NCBI GenBank assembly: GCA_039621445.1
Contig: CP154954.1
Location: 12,704,716-12,768,715 of the forward strand
Direction: 5' to 3'
DNA from: Euglena gracilis
Lineage: Eukaryota > Euglenida > Euglenophyceae > Euglenales
Length of the DNA stretch: 64,000 nucleotides
The translations under genes and the position numbers were made by a program. Below are positions 34,905-48,510 of this stretch, piece after piece (position 1 is the stretch's first letter; each line of letters opens with the position of its first letter). Below the pieces are notes generated by a model. That model saw only the letters and a program-made list of their open reading frames with translations. It was not told the DNA's origin and searched no databases.

Positions 34905-35160
34905 GGGGTTTCCACCATCTGACAGGTGTTGGCTGGAAAAACGGTGCTGCCTCGAGTTTTTGTCACAGAATATGCCGTCCTTTTTATTCTTTTTTGTACA
35001 TGTGTACAGCAAAACATTGAATTTTCAACCTATGTCATGTTTTGACGTCTTCAAGCACATTGTAAACCTGTGCCCCCATTCCATTCCAGGGAATCCCCAT
35101 TCCAAGGAAATTCCTAAACCGACCGCGGCACACCTTTCCCGGGGGTCCAGCCCAGTGCCA
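34905..35160. repeat. Dispersed repeat, right copy (gagtttttgtcacag family)
   Basis: The partner of 30745-30960. Here ccatctgacaggtgttggctggaaaaacgg precedes the core in inverse orientation, and the core runs from gagtttttgtcacag to gggggtccagccc. A short partial duplication, ccattccagggaatccccattccaaggaaa, lies near 35078. Confidence 0.55.
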
Positions 35161-37419
<2,259 letters not shown>

Positions 37420-37429
37420 GAACAGGCTT

Positions 37430-37690
37430 AGTTGGGTGCCTACCCCACGGGGGGGGGTGCTAGGGGCAGGCACCCCATAGCACCACATCCGACCCCGGGT
37501 AGGGTTTTGGGGGGTGCCTGCCCATAGCAGGCACCCTCTGACCCCGGCGCAAAAGGTGCCGGGGCCCCGGAAAAGGCCATTTTCAATGAAAATTTTCTGG
37601 GTCCCCCCACGGACCACCCCCCAGTGGGGGTGTGCCTGGTAGGGGCCGGCACCCTGTAGCACCAACCCACCCCCCTCCCCCCCCGGTCGG
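37430..37690. repeat. GC-rich hairpin-forming segment, possible MITE
   Basis: Repeated and inverted words gggtgcct(a/g)cccc, gcaggcacccc and ggtgccgggg, with a central ccattttcaatgaaaattttc symmetry. It resembles the G/C-armed MITEs elsewhere, but neither terminal repeats nor a target duplication could be fixed. Confidence 0.4.
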
Positions 37691-40339
37691 TAAGCACAAG
37701 TATGCTTCTGAATCGGTGTTGCTGGGGGACTACCTTGGGGTGAACCTTACTGACCCGACAGTGTGTGATTGTGGGGAAGTGTGTTGTCAAGTAAGTGTGG
37801 TGCGCGTGTGTTGTCCGTCTGTGTTGCGGTTTCACAACACAGATTTTGTTTGAACAGTTGTAGTTGGTCTGTTTACAGTTTTGGTGCCGTTCCACCAGGA
37901 TGGACAGCGAAGCCGCCTGCAACAGATAGCCAGTCTCCGCCTGCCACCCAGGCCCTCGGCCATGCCACGCCTCTGCCAATCGCGACCCTTTCTTTCGTTC
38001 ATGACCCCTATTCTTTCGACTGTCCCTGGTTTAATGCCAAGGAAATTTCTCAGACATTTTTCAGAGGGGCCTTGGAGTCATATTCCACTCATTGTTTTCC
38101 CAAGGATTTTGTATTTGCCGTCTTCCAGCATACCCCCATCCTCACCAGTTAGCAGTTTCTTGGGTCTGAAACAGCCGAAGAATCAGCACCAGGTTCAGTA
38201 ATGGCTTAGCGCATTTGACGAAATAATGAGAAACATGTTTGTAAAAGTGGTTCATTGTGGCCCACACATCCAGGACCCCCACTCTCAGGAGACGTCGGGT
38301 CGGCTCCTTTTAATTTCTAGTGACGGCCGGTTGGTCGTTAGGGCATTTGTTCTTTAGCGTGTGTCATGTGTGTCAGTGTAAATTTTATGCCGTCATGTGC
38401 ACCATTTCTTTGCATTTCAAAACAGTGCCTGATCTTCACAGTTTTGTTAGTTTTTTCTCAAAAAAAAATGAATTTGAATTCAATGTGTTCAATGTGTACT
38501 TTTAGGCTTGCCAGGAAACCAATTTACAAAAATTTTGTCACGTTGATACCAGGGACTGCGCCAACGGACCTCGTGCCATATGTGTGTGATGACACATCCC
38601 AGCATCTTCCTCTCGGCCTGAGAATGGACCGCGAACTTAAACCCTTGTGTTGTCAGAAAGTTTGTCCCCAAAGACATTGGCTGAGCGATGGATAAGGGGA
38701 GGGTCAGCAAAGAAAAACCTTAAAATGAAAAAAGATTGGCCAATTTTCCTTGGATTTAGGGTGCTTGCATTCAGAGTCACTGCCCCCCTCTCCAGCAGGG
38801 GGGATTACTGATTGGTTTCTTTGAAAAAAAAAACATTGACAGATTCATTGCTGGAAGAGTGGAAGGAACACCCCCAGGGTTGGTCTTAGGCGGCTTATCT
38901 CGCAGTTAAGGAATTTTTTTGTCGGTGTGTTGCAAATGCTCACAACGTTTTCTACAAAAGTCGGCACCGCATCTGGGAAAACAAAAATCTGCTGGTTTCA
39001 CACCTCGCGATACCTGTTTTAACCTGCAAAAAACTTAGTGGGCGGGTGGGGGTTGTGGGGGGTTTATTCCCGTTCTTGTGTGATTTTTTATAATTGCTCT
39101 GAAATCTGCCTTTACTACATTTGGGTCATTTGCACAAAAAAAGAAATGGTAAAAATTCTTTGCACAAAAAGGGGGGGTAAAGGGGGTGAGGGTTGTGCTC
39201 AGCCCCATGGTAGACTGTGTCGTTAGAATGCGGGGGGGGGGGGCATGCTTCAGGTCCATGGAAAACTGGCATCATCACAAATGTAGCCACAAGAGCAACG
39301 AAAGGCTGGCATCTTGGATACACAGAACATATCATTTGACACAACCCAGTGGAAAAATTGGAAACCCGATTCCAGACCTAGGCAACTGGTCGATCACAGA
39401 TGCGCAAATTTAAATTTCCGGAACTCTCGATGTTTTTTGGAGGAAAGATTCATGGGCATTTGCACACCAACCAATTATTACCGAATTATTAGCAAACAAA
39501 TTCCACTCTCAGGTAGTGCATCCCGTTCGGTAGGTTAAGTGCTGTGACAGAAAGTTCGTCTCCGCTCCATGTGCAATTTTTGCATTTTTTATCTCCTACC
39601 GCCAATTGTATTCATGTCGGTTTGCATAAACCGTTAATGTAAACCCTAAAAACAGAGGTGCATTTGCAAGTAACCGTTCTTCGTCGGACATTGCACACTG
39701 TTCTCAGTCACAAACCTTGAACAATTTGACCAGCTGAAAACAAGAAAAAAAGGTAAATGGGGCAAACAAAAAAAACAAGCAGGATGTTTTCCATAATTTC
39801 AGCTGAAGGGATGGATTGCACAAATGTGTTACACTGACCATGTGCACATTTGCACCCCACCATCCATTTGTGTATTTGTGCAAAATGGTCGGTGTGTGCA
39901 TTTGCGCACACCGATCTCCTGTGTGTGTATGCCAAATGGTGTGTGCATTTGCACATATTGACCATTTGTGTATTTTTTTTATTTCAAAAAATAGACCAAT
40001 GTTCGATATGACCAAATTTGTACAACAACCTTCAGTTCATAAGACCTGAAAAATTGATGTACTCATATTTTGGTCCATTAAAAGCAGTAAAGTTACGGAG
40101 ATGTGCTTTTCATGCCACAAGCATAATCTCTCCTGCTACACAAAAAAAATCTACTCTAGCTGCCCATCATCGTCCAAATCATGCGAAACCGTCGGTGTGA
40201 AACCTGTGCGCAGCACCTGGCAAATACAACGTCCGCATAGGTTTACCAGCAGCATCTGCTACCCACCTGCTTACAGACAAGAACACAAATCCGGAGGATT
40301 TGGGTTCTTGTCAATGGAGGTCCTGCAAAAAATTGGCAC

Positions 40340-40780
40340 CCTTTCTGGAAAATTGACCCCCCCCACCCCCCAACCCTCCCTCACCCCTCCCCACTCCCCC
40401 CCCAACTGATGTGTGCGTGGGTGCCATCTTGTTTCAAGGGAGATGGAAAAAATGGTTGAATATTTGGTTGTGCCCGGGGGGGGGAGGGGGGGGGGCTGCG
40501 CCTTGGCTACGCCTGGGGCCTCGGTGGAGGCTACCGGGGGGTTGGTGACAGCCTTGTGGCCGCCATCGCCTGCGATCATGCACTGCGACTGAAAAAAGTC
40601 GCAAAAGAGTTTTTTTTGGGAGATTCAACCAGGCACCCCCCCCACCCCAACCCCTGCACCCACCCTGCTGCATTTGATGATTTTTGGGAAGGAAGGTGAG
40701 GTGTGTATTCCCCCTGATCCCGTCCTCATGAAATGCAAAAAAAATAGAGATTTCCCCCCCCGGTTTCATTCCCACACAAG
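40340..40780. other. C- and G-run-rich U2 stretch, no gene
   Basis: Opposed C-runs (40360-40405) and G-runs (40475-40495) with C-runs again at 40637 and 40756. The gttgtgcccggggggg word resembles the one near 33075. It may be a decayed element; the ends are not definable. Confidence 0.35.
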
Positions 40781-41089
40781 AAATAAAAATTTATTTCACC
40801 CTCACATGCTCCACCAGAACATGCCCACACCTCCCCACATACTCCCTCAGAACGAAAGTTGTTTTTGCCCCAAAGCCCGTGCGAGGAAATTTTTGTGGGG
40901 ATGTTGAAGTCGTATTTTTTGAGATCATTTTTCAGTGTCGTTCAAAACCAATTAATTTAATGTAACACTTTTTGATGGATGAATTCAGTTCTACTGCAGC
41001 TTGGCAGATTGTGTTTTGATCGAAAGGTAAGAAACATAAAAGTTCATCTAAAATTCTAGGGAGAATTGGAGAGAGAAAATTGGTGCAGG

Positions 41090-41178
41090 GTGTGCGTGTG
41101 TGTGTGCGTGTGTATGGTAACATCTATTTGGCCCCCGTGTGAGTGAGTGAGTGAGTGAGTGAGTGAGTGTGTGTGTGT
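41090..41178. repeat. TG and GTGA microsatellites
   Basis: (TG)n near 41094-41113 and (GTGA)8 at about 41138-41168 running into TG. Confidence 0.9.
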
Positions 41179-42039
41179 ATGTGTGTTCCGGCCTTGTCGT
41201 GAATGCCGGGGAGTTTGTGCCGTGCAGAAAGAAAAAACAGCCGCAAGAAATAAGAAATTCGGCCAAAGCAGGGGAGTAATGGGTCTGTCGCACTTGTGCT
41301 CCCCCTCGATCTCAATATTCTGTGAGTTTTGTGCACCCCAACCAAAATAATTTTATGTGCGAGTTTGCCGCCCGAGTTATTAAAGAAATTTGTACTCCTG
41401 GCATTTCAAGCACCAACCCACCCACTGTTGGAAAGCGACGTCTGATCCAACATGGTTTTGGCCTTTGTATTCTAGTGGTCGGCCATTCCCATGGTTTCCC
41501 TCCTTTTGCCGCATCACAGCCTCGGTAGCCATATAACCACCGTGCAGGCCATGTTTGCCACATTCTTTCCAGGCCACACCTCTTGCAACAGGTTCACATG
41601 TGCTGCTTCTCTTTTCCAATCACTTTCATTTTCCATTACTTTTTCTTGTCTGCCCCCATTCTCTTTCTGATTTCTGATTCTAATTTTTATATATTTTTTA
41701 TTATTTTTTGATTATTTTTAATACCAGAAAATAGGACAACCGCATCAGGATGTGGACTTACACAATTAGTCGGGGCGACTTTCCCCCCACTCCACTCCAC
41801 TTGTGTCAGTACTCCGCATGCCTGAATGGAACAGCGACCCAGCAACGGCGCAAACAAAAAATTTTCTGTTGACAGCAACAGGCAGGCATGGAAAATAAGT
41901 GAAATCACATTTTGACATATTGAATCGCCCCAGGTACTGGAATACTTGGTCAATTTGTTTCAGCGGATAACAAAGTTCTAAAACGAAGTACAACCAATAC
42001 CTGTCGGTCTCTGTCGGCCTCTCTGTCTTGTATATAAAG

Positions 42040-42335
42040 CAGGATTTTTTTTTTTAGTCTGGGACCCCCTCCCCCGGAGGGAGGGGGGGGTAGGGTGGGT
42101 GGGTCCCTTGGACCCCCCTCCCCCCGGGGGGGGGGTGGAGGTAGGGGCTGGCGGGTATATCCTTTTCTGCGCCGAAGGCGCCGAGAATTTTGAAAAAGGT
42201 GCTATTTTTTGCATTTTCGGGCAAAAGTGGGCGGGTCCCCCGGGACCCCCCCCCCTCCCCGGGGGGACCCACCTGGGTGGGTGGGTGCCGACCCCCTGCC
42301 CCGCTCCCCCCTGGTCTTAAAAAAAAAAACCCCTG
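42040..42335. mobile_element. hAT-type G/C-armed MITE, family 2, copy B
   Basis: It has the same organisation as 25130-25413: a CAGG plus T-run plus AGTC left end, a GGTCTTAAAAAAAA plus CCCCTG right end, G/C arms and a gcgccgaaggcgcc core. The flanks (atataaag at the left, cccgggga at the right) do not match, so the expected 8-bp duplication is absent. It lies 300 bp from an inversion breakpoint, so rearrangement may have separated the two flanks. Confidence 0.85.
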
Positions 42336-42640
42336 CCCGGGGAAAGTACCGGCACCCCCAGCCCAGGACACCGGTACAGGGGTTCCCTGCCCACCCCCTT
42401 GGGGTCCCCCTGGGGGGGAGAGAGGTCTGGGGATCCACTCTTTGGGGGTAATTCTGTGGTTAAAAAAAAGTCGGTGTTTCGTGCCAAAAACGGCCAAAAC
42501 CCAACCTCCAGCAGGGGACCTCAACCTTGTGGGCTCTAAGGGGGGGGGGGGGCTGCGGGAAGGGGGGGGGGCACGGGAAGACCTGGTGGGGATGGTCGGC
42601 CAGATCCAGAGGGTCGACCCCCCCAGCCATCCAAGCCTGT
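42336..42640. other. GC-rich U2-specific stretch next to the MITE
   Basis: C/G-rich sequence with G-runs near 42541 and 42560 and paired words such as ccggcaccccc and accggtacaggggt. No counterpart in U1 or U3. It could be a second, damaged element. No gene. Confidence 0.35.
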
Positions 42641-43440
42641 GAAAATTTTGACCTAAATTTTTTCCGCCCGTAATATGGGAAGGCCTGGCTGGTGGGGGGG
42701 GTCGACCACCCCACCCACCACCCATTACCCTTTGGGAGGTAGGGGAAAGGTCAGCGACATAAAATTAAAAAAGAACAACCAAACAACCACAAAATCAGAA
42801 AATGTTTGAAAAGTTATGGATAGGGGGGAAAAAAACATCAAGAATACGCTTAACATCGTCGGTGAGCTTGAAGCAGCAAGGGCCCATAAAGCAGTGTGAA
42901 AGCGGATGATACAACGGAAAGCACCGGTAACCAGTGGGACATAAATGTTTGATACCAAGGAGGCATCAAGAAACTTGATTCTGAAAAATCCAACTCATTT
43001 ACTCAAGCAAGGTGCAACATCAAGTATGGTAGCTCGCTACAACATTTCAAAATGGAGTGAAGAAGGAAAGGGGACAAAAGGTGTTTTGACTCAAACATAT
43101 TGAAATGACTTGTGATTTGTGACAAACTTACAGCTTCTAAATAAAAAGTGTTAAAAAGTACGAAAAAGAAAAATGGGAGGAGAACCAACCAAATAAGCGG
43201 GGGGGATCCCATTGCGATTCAGGGATTCCTAAAAGCCCTGGCACACCCACCAACCCTACCCCTCCTTCTCATCCTTTGTGTCTCATATTCTTTGCTTTCC
43301 TGTCTGTCTGTCTGTCTGCCTGTCTCAGTGACACATTTGCAACACACCCATTGTGCTGGAGCAGCCAGTTCCAGTGGAACAGACCCAGAATCATCCGGAA
43401 TCATTTTCGATGGATGTGTGTAGGCCTTTCCAAATTCACC
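42640..43440 (-). repeat. Inverted segment of U2
   Basis: 43440-43210 read on the minus strand matches U1 6310-6400 and U3 59290-59430 (the ggctgctccag block and the GACA/GTCT repeat). 42730-42640 on the minus strand matches U3 59440-59560 (aatgggtggtggg, ccaccagcc(a/t)ggccttcc). Sequence on both sides is in direct orientation. U1 and U3 agree, so U2 is the derived state. Confidence 0.75.
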
Positions 43441-43564
43441 ACTAAAAAGCATTGCAGTTTTCCGGAAGGTCGCCCCGCCCTGTTGCTGCCAGTCAGCCTT
43501 TGTCACAAACAGCCCAGACACTGCAGAACGGGGTCACACAATGGGGGTCACACAGCAATGTTAA

Positions 43565-43976
43565 ACCCACCCCAAATAATACCCCCCCGTTTTTTTATTT
43601 ACAAAAAAACGGGGGGGTATTATTTATTATTTTTTCGCCCGAAGTCCCGGCCCGAGGGGGGGATGTTATTTTTCCAAAAATTTCGAATTTTTCGAAGTCC
43701 CGTAAAACCCAAAATAGCACCCAAAACCCCCCTTTGGGGTCATTTTTTTGCACTTTCTTGTGAAATTTAGCATTTTTTGGAGGTCAGATGATCCAGAAAA
43801 ATCGATTTTTTTTGGTAATTCTTTGTCAGAGATTGCGATTTTTACCTACATTTTTCAGTTCAAAAATCCGGGCCTTCGGCCCGAAACCGGGGGGGGGGGT
43901 ATTATTTCGGTGGCCGAAGTCGGACCCCCTAGGGGGGAGGGGTATTATTTGGGGGGTATTATTTGGGGGGGGGGGG
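43565..43976. mobile_element. piggyBac-like MITE with TTAA target
   Basis: 412 bp between TTAA at 43561-43564 and TTAA at 43977-43980. The ends carry inverted CCCCAAATAATACCCCCC words, duplicated at the right end. Internal sequence includes a ccgggccttcggcccg hairpin. TTAA duplication with C-rich ends is the piggyBac pattern, though no exact empty site is available. There is no coding capacity. Confidence 0.75.
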
Positions 43977-45703
43977 TTAACCTCACGCTTTCAAAGAAGG
44001 GCCTCCCGGAAGCGTGATGCCCGGAGTGTAGCATTTTTATTTGAAATAAACCCAAGCGAACCAGCCTCTTTTCACCGTTCTTAAATGTATACCTCGCACA
44101 CAAAAGCACATTCATGGAACACAGGCAGAATCGACGTGGTGATATTTGTGAAAGTTGAATGTTGAATGCCGGGCAAAGGTTCCCCCCCCCGAAATTATGA
44201 CATCTTTTTTAGTCCAGAGGAGAATTGACAAGAATGGAAGTCCAGATAGCTCCGGTTTATGTTACAAGAATGAAGATGGGTGCAATGAACCTGATGGGTG
44301 GAATGGAGCAGCAGCACACCACGCTGCAGAACAGTTGCTTGAAGCCCTTTTGCAAACCAACCCACGCTATAATAGAAAAACCCCCCTTCGTTGTAGCTAA
44401 CCTTCAACGTACCCGCCACTGTCAGCCCACAAGACAAGGAGCCTGGCTTCTGATTCTGTAACGTATAATTCATATATGATGTCAATATCCCACATTTAAT
44501 TTGGAGTGGTTTCTTTCTAGTCGTGATTGAATTGAAGCACAGACCAATATTATTAGACCAAAGAATTTTTGCCTTTTCGTTGTATTTTTTCACAAAAAAT
44601 TCAGTGGTGTGTGTCAGGGATTGGTACTCATCGAAACAGACAATTACGGAAGATTACAGATAAGCCCAAAAAGATACATAAAAAACGAACATATGTGTAT
44701 GAATGTCTGCAGATAACTCCAGATAAAGCCAATTTTTTTGGTTGTTGAGGCCATTTTTGGAATTATAGGCCACTTTTCGCTGCTGCATCTGGGTATTTGA
44801 CCACTTTTTGGCTGCTTCTGGCTGCGTTATGGGCTACTTTGACCTCCTTTAGCCCATTTTTTTTTGACACTTTTGGGCATTTCTGACTGCTTTTGGTTGC
44901 CTTTGGTCATTTTTCACTGTTTTGGCCGCTTCCCATTTTTAGCCCGCATTTGGCTTTTGCTGGCTGTTTCTGTCCGCTTTCAGCCATTTTGTGGACATTT
45001 GTATTTTTTTTGACGTTGTTTTTCCTTGACTTTTGTGCCATTTTGGGGGGGGGGGGCTGCTTTGCTGCTTCTGGCTGATTCTAGCTGCTTCTGGCTGGCA
45101 TTTTCAGTGATATTTTCCTTATTGATGTCCAGTCAGCACAGGCATCGTTGCAATTACGAATAATTACGGCTATTTACGGATAACAACAATTGTTGCCCCA
45201 TGCTCTTATATTCATCCTAATGACCACCTCTCAATAGCGATGCAAGGCTTGCAGCCGTCACTCAGTCTCCGCTAAGACCCCGTGCCCTGGTCGCCATTCT
45301 ACTGCCGTGCCCGCGCCAGGTATGCAAGGTGTAAACAGCCTATCGGCTCATGACCCATATCTGTTCACTCCCCTCGTTGTTTGACGAGGTGTCTCTCGCA
45401 TTCTAGGCAGGGCGTCGCTTAAGCCTAAGGGCATCTCATCCCCGGGTGGCATGGTCCACCACCCAGCTGCCTTTTTCAGTCTCGGAACCCCCTATCGAGG
45501 GGTTTGATTTACTTTGCACTTAAGCGGCCTAACTTGCACTTCAGGTTTTGATCTTAAGCGCCTAAGCGCAATGTTGCAATCTTTTTAAACCAGCAGTGAA
45601 ACCCACCCTTTTGACCCTTTGGCCCCACGGAGACCCTCCATGGTGGCAGCTGCATCATTTACCGATGTTGGGACCTGTGGAACAGGCCCAATTTTGGTGT
45701 TTT

Positions 45704-46270
45704 TCAGCCTGTGCACCATTTCAAAAAAGGATCAAAACCCTGGGTTTTAACTCCGGGACACGAACCAAAACAGTGCCAAAACCCCATTGTGAGTCCCTCT
45801 TTTAAAGCCTGGACTGTGTTCCCAGATGGTGCTACACAGGCCGGGTGAAATTTGACTTTTTTTGTTGTCATTTTAGGCTCTGTGATGTCCGTGAAGGGTC
45901 GCCTGCTGAGGCATCCAGAAGGTGGTCTCTGCACACGCAATGTGAACAGTTGGTGCCACAGATATACAACTTGTAAAATTCTAATGCAGCTGGGCTGTTG
46001 CGCCGATGCGCAATGTTGACCCAATTTCAAGACAATGTGATCGAGAGAAGGCTTCCTTCCACCTGTCCTAAATTTTGTCCTCTGTCCCCTCTGGTGTTCA
46101 TAAACGTGCCCGTTGTGCGGATGCGCAACGAAAACAAATGTTGACACATACGTTGTTATTGCGCACGTGAGCAATGATCCCCCACACGTTGAATTACAAA
46201 AAAAAATATAAAAAAATGTGGTGACACGCAATGTGTTTCTTTTTTGTGATGAAAAACACTGTTGCGCCAT
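45704..46270 (-). CDS. 188-codon open frame inside the 1.1-kb transposon, unrecognised
   Basis: It lies wholly within the element at 45519-46654. The frame starts with a Met and has a Phe/Tyr-rich stretch near residue 20, no recognisable DDE or zinc-finger pattern and no homologous frame in the window. At this composition such a length could occur by chance. An element this short usually does not encode its own transposase. Confidence 0.2.
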   Translation of the reverse strand: MAQQCFSSQKRNTLRVTTFFYIFFCNSTCGGSLLTCAITTYVSTFVFVAHPHNGHVYEHQRGQRTKFRTGGRKPSLDHIVLKLGQHCASAQQPSCIRILQVVYLWHQLFTLRVQRPPSGCLSRRPFTDITEPKMTTKKVKFHPACVAPSGNTVQALKEGLTMGFWHCFGSCPGVKTQGFDPFLKWCTG

Positions 46271-46394
46271 GGCTCAACTGCGCAATGGAGTTCCCTTATT
46301 TCACGCTCTGGGTTCATGCACATTGGCTCCGGGAGCCCTGTGCCCGTAGACCGCAGAATTACAAGTCGTTGCTTCCGTCCCCAGTCCCTGGGGG

Positions 46395-46640
46395 TGTAGG
46401 GACACATTAATTCGGATTGTGCTGAACCTCAGGCCTAGGTGTGCGAAAACAGACCTTTTTGGGACATCGGCGAAATTTTGCAGTCATTTTCAAAGCTAAT
46501 TTTGTACCCAGGCCCTGGGGGTGCAGCAGAACATTAATTCGGACTGTGCTGAACCTCAGTATTCGGTGTACCAAAAGAGACCTTTTTGGGAGACTACGCA
46601 TCGGCGAAATTTTACAGTCATTTTCAAAGCTAAGTGCGAG
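46395..46640. repeat. Tandem duplication of about 125 bp in the transposon
   Basis: Two copies (from about 46405 and 46528) share acattaattcgga, tgtgctgaacctca, gacctttttggga, catcggcgaaattt and cagtcattttcaaagcta. The second runs into the right terminal repeat. Confidence 0.85.
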
Positions 46641-48252
46641 TTAGGCCGCCTAAATTGCAGCCCCAGAAGGAAGGCTGGATACGAACGGATTCTTTTGCTT
46701 TTGAGGGACACAAACGGGCCAAATAACGCGCCAAAAATGGGCTGGAAACAGTGCTGGCGATATTTGAGTCGAAAATCTTTTTTTTTTGCATATTTCGCCT
46801 GTTGGTCAAGTATTTTTGCAGTTTCGATTTTTTTCTACCCAGTTTGAACCCAGCAGCCTTTGTCCAGCCAACCCACATTTTCCAGCTGCACCTCCCAGGC
46901 GGGTGGGTCCTCAGGCGACGTCCTGTTTCCAAATTTCTGTTCTTGTAAGTTTCAGCTGCTGTGGCGATGCTTAGGTCTTCCTGCCTGCGATACTCCAACA
47001 TGGCAACTGTCGGAATGCGTCCAACTCCTAGGCGGAGGGGGAGGGCGGATGGCACCACCGGAATGCATCCCTCATCCCAGGGGTCAAATGTGTCTTGTAT
47101 TTGTTATATCATAGGATACACTCAGTCAATGTTCTGATCAGCTTTATTTTTTTCTGATCTGATCATTTTTGCACATTTTTAAACTCTTTCCTTTTTTTGG
47201 GTTTTCACGCCTTTCTGTTTTGCTTCAGAAATCCTGGCACCTTTTTTCCCCTCCGCCCAGGTTCTGGGGGAAAAAGCGTCTGGTGATTGGCTTGATATCA
47301 CAGATCTTTGGAGACGTGTGTATTAGCCACATCCTATTTGCTTTCTCCTCGTTCTTTTGCGCCGCACCGATAATCCGTCACGCCACAGTTTAGGGGGGGG
47401 GGGGCACTCCCCGGCTCCGTCAGCCACACGGGTTTGATGGACCACCGCCTGGCCTTGTGTGTCCACCGCTGGGTTGGCTGCCTTGGAATACCCCTCAAAC
47501 AGTCAAATGCACTCCCCGCTGCCGTCCCAGCGCAGGCGGGCGTCTTGTGGGACCAACACGTTAGTTCCGGTTATGTGACTGACCGTTCTCTACACACCAC
47601 CCATGCCCCCATCGTCAGAAGCACACCAATGTAGCAATGGGCCGCTCTCGGCACACACATTCTTGCCGAAAAAGGCAGCTTTGCTTCTTTGACAAAATGT
47701 AGCTTCGGTGTGTGTTTCTGTGGTCGGCTCGTCAGTTCACAAATCATGCAAATTGAAGACTTTCTGAAAATGAAGATTTGTTGAAATTGATTCAAGAGAA
47801 GGTTATGTGCAACGACCTCCCCCTCTTCTGGTCCGATGCGATCTATTTGGACAGTTTTGGTCATGTATATTTAATTTTTGATTATTTTTTTTTGCTGATG
47901 AAAACAGTAAAATGACGAAACATCCACACAAAACAATTACAACACATTACTCAAAATGTTAAAATGGCAGGAGGTGAAGGATGTGAATTACGGCTCAAAA
48001 TTTCCATTGATGTTGCAAAATGACGAAATTTGTGAAATTTTTCTATGCCCCCTCCACCAGCAGTGTGTTAATTACCAAAACCACAATTTCCGCAATCTTT
48101 TGCGCAACTTTTCCGCAATTCCCGCAATTTTTTTTTTGCCAATTTTCCCGCAATTTTTCCGAAGTCCTCCGATATCAATTCCCCCCTCCTGCGATGGAGC
48201 AGAAATAAGCCCCCTGGTGCGAAACGTTGGGGTGGGTGATTTTTTTATTTTA

Positions 48253-48510
48253 CCCCCCCCCCCCTAGTCGTACGACCACCCCTCATTTACGACCACCCCC
48301 CGGTCACAGGTTGCAGGTCATGGGGTGTTATGACCACCCCCCCCGGTCACAGGTTGCAGGTTACAAAAATTTTAACACCATTTCACCTATGACCGCTCCC
48401 GCATTTACGACCACCCCCCGGTCACAGGTTGCAGGTTATGGGGGTGTTACGACCACCCCCCCCCCCCGGTCACAGGTTGCAGGAACCCGGTCGTACGACT
48501 AGGGGGGGGG
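48253..48510. mobile_element. CGTACG-ended MITE with TA target, copy 3
   Basis: 258 bp bounded by C-run plus ctagtcgtacgacc and ggtcgtacgactag plus G-run, flanked by TA at 48251-48252 and 48511-48512. C2 and C3 carry the empty site as ttttaccccaacgatccc. The interior holds two copies of the cggtcacaggttgcagg core, as if two shorter elements were fused. Confidence 0.88.

Larger units (their letters stand above)
31265..34905. mobile_element. Large foldback composite element, about 3.6 kb
   Basis: The left arm (about 31265-32370) and right arm (about 34030-34905) are inverted copies over several blocks. These are: gcggcctagg/ccggcctggacc plus tttttggtcgatttttggg; cttatcccttcatgggta plus gcgaagcttaccc; ccggcggattat plus atgatcccgg; gcgagcgactggatt plus gaatcacctccgtttgacc; gtggaatcctaa; and the ggttacctccgagg palindromes. 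The approximately 1.66-kb loop holds a minisatellite, a C-rich tract and a nested hAT MITE. The arms are diverged and differ in length. A third arm copy is at 57667-58380. No terminal target duplication was identified. Confidence 0.7.
45519..46654. mobile_element. 1.1-kb DNA transposon with CTTAAGCGGCC ends and 5-bp TTGCA duplication, U2 only
   Basis: The left end CTTAAGCGGCCTAACTTGCA matches the inverse right end TTTAGGCGGCCTAACTCGCA. Flanks are ttgca at 45514-45518 and 46655-46659. U1 (near 8568) and U3 (near 61287) have the single uninterrupted site ttttgcag. A related left end begins at 63959. The superfamily is not assigned. The interior has CGCAATG/CATTGCG words and a duplicated 3' part. 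Confidence 0.88.

Noticed and set aside
42054-42725. 223-codon minus-strand Pro/Gly-rich frame
   Set aside because: It lies in a G/C-armed MITE and adjoining C/G runs. Frames there follow composition, and U1 and U3 have no counterpart.
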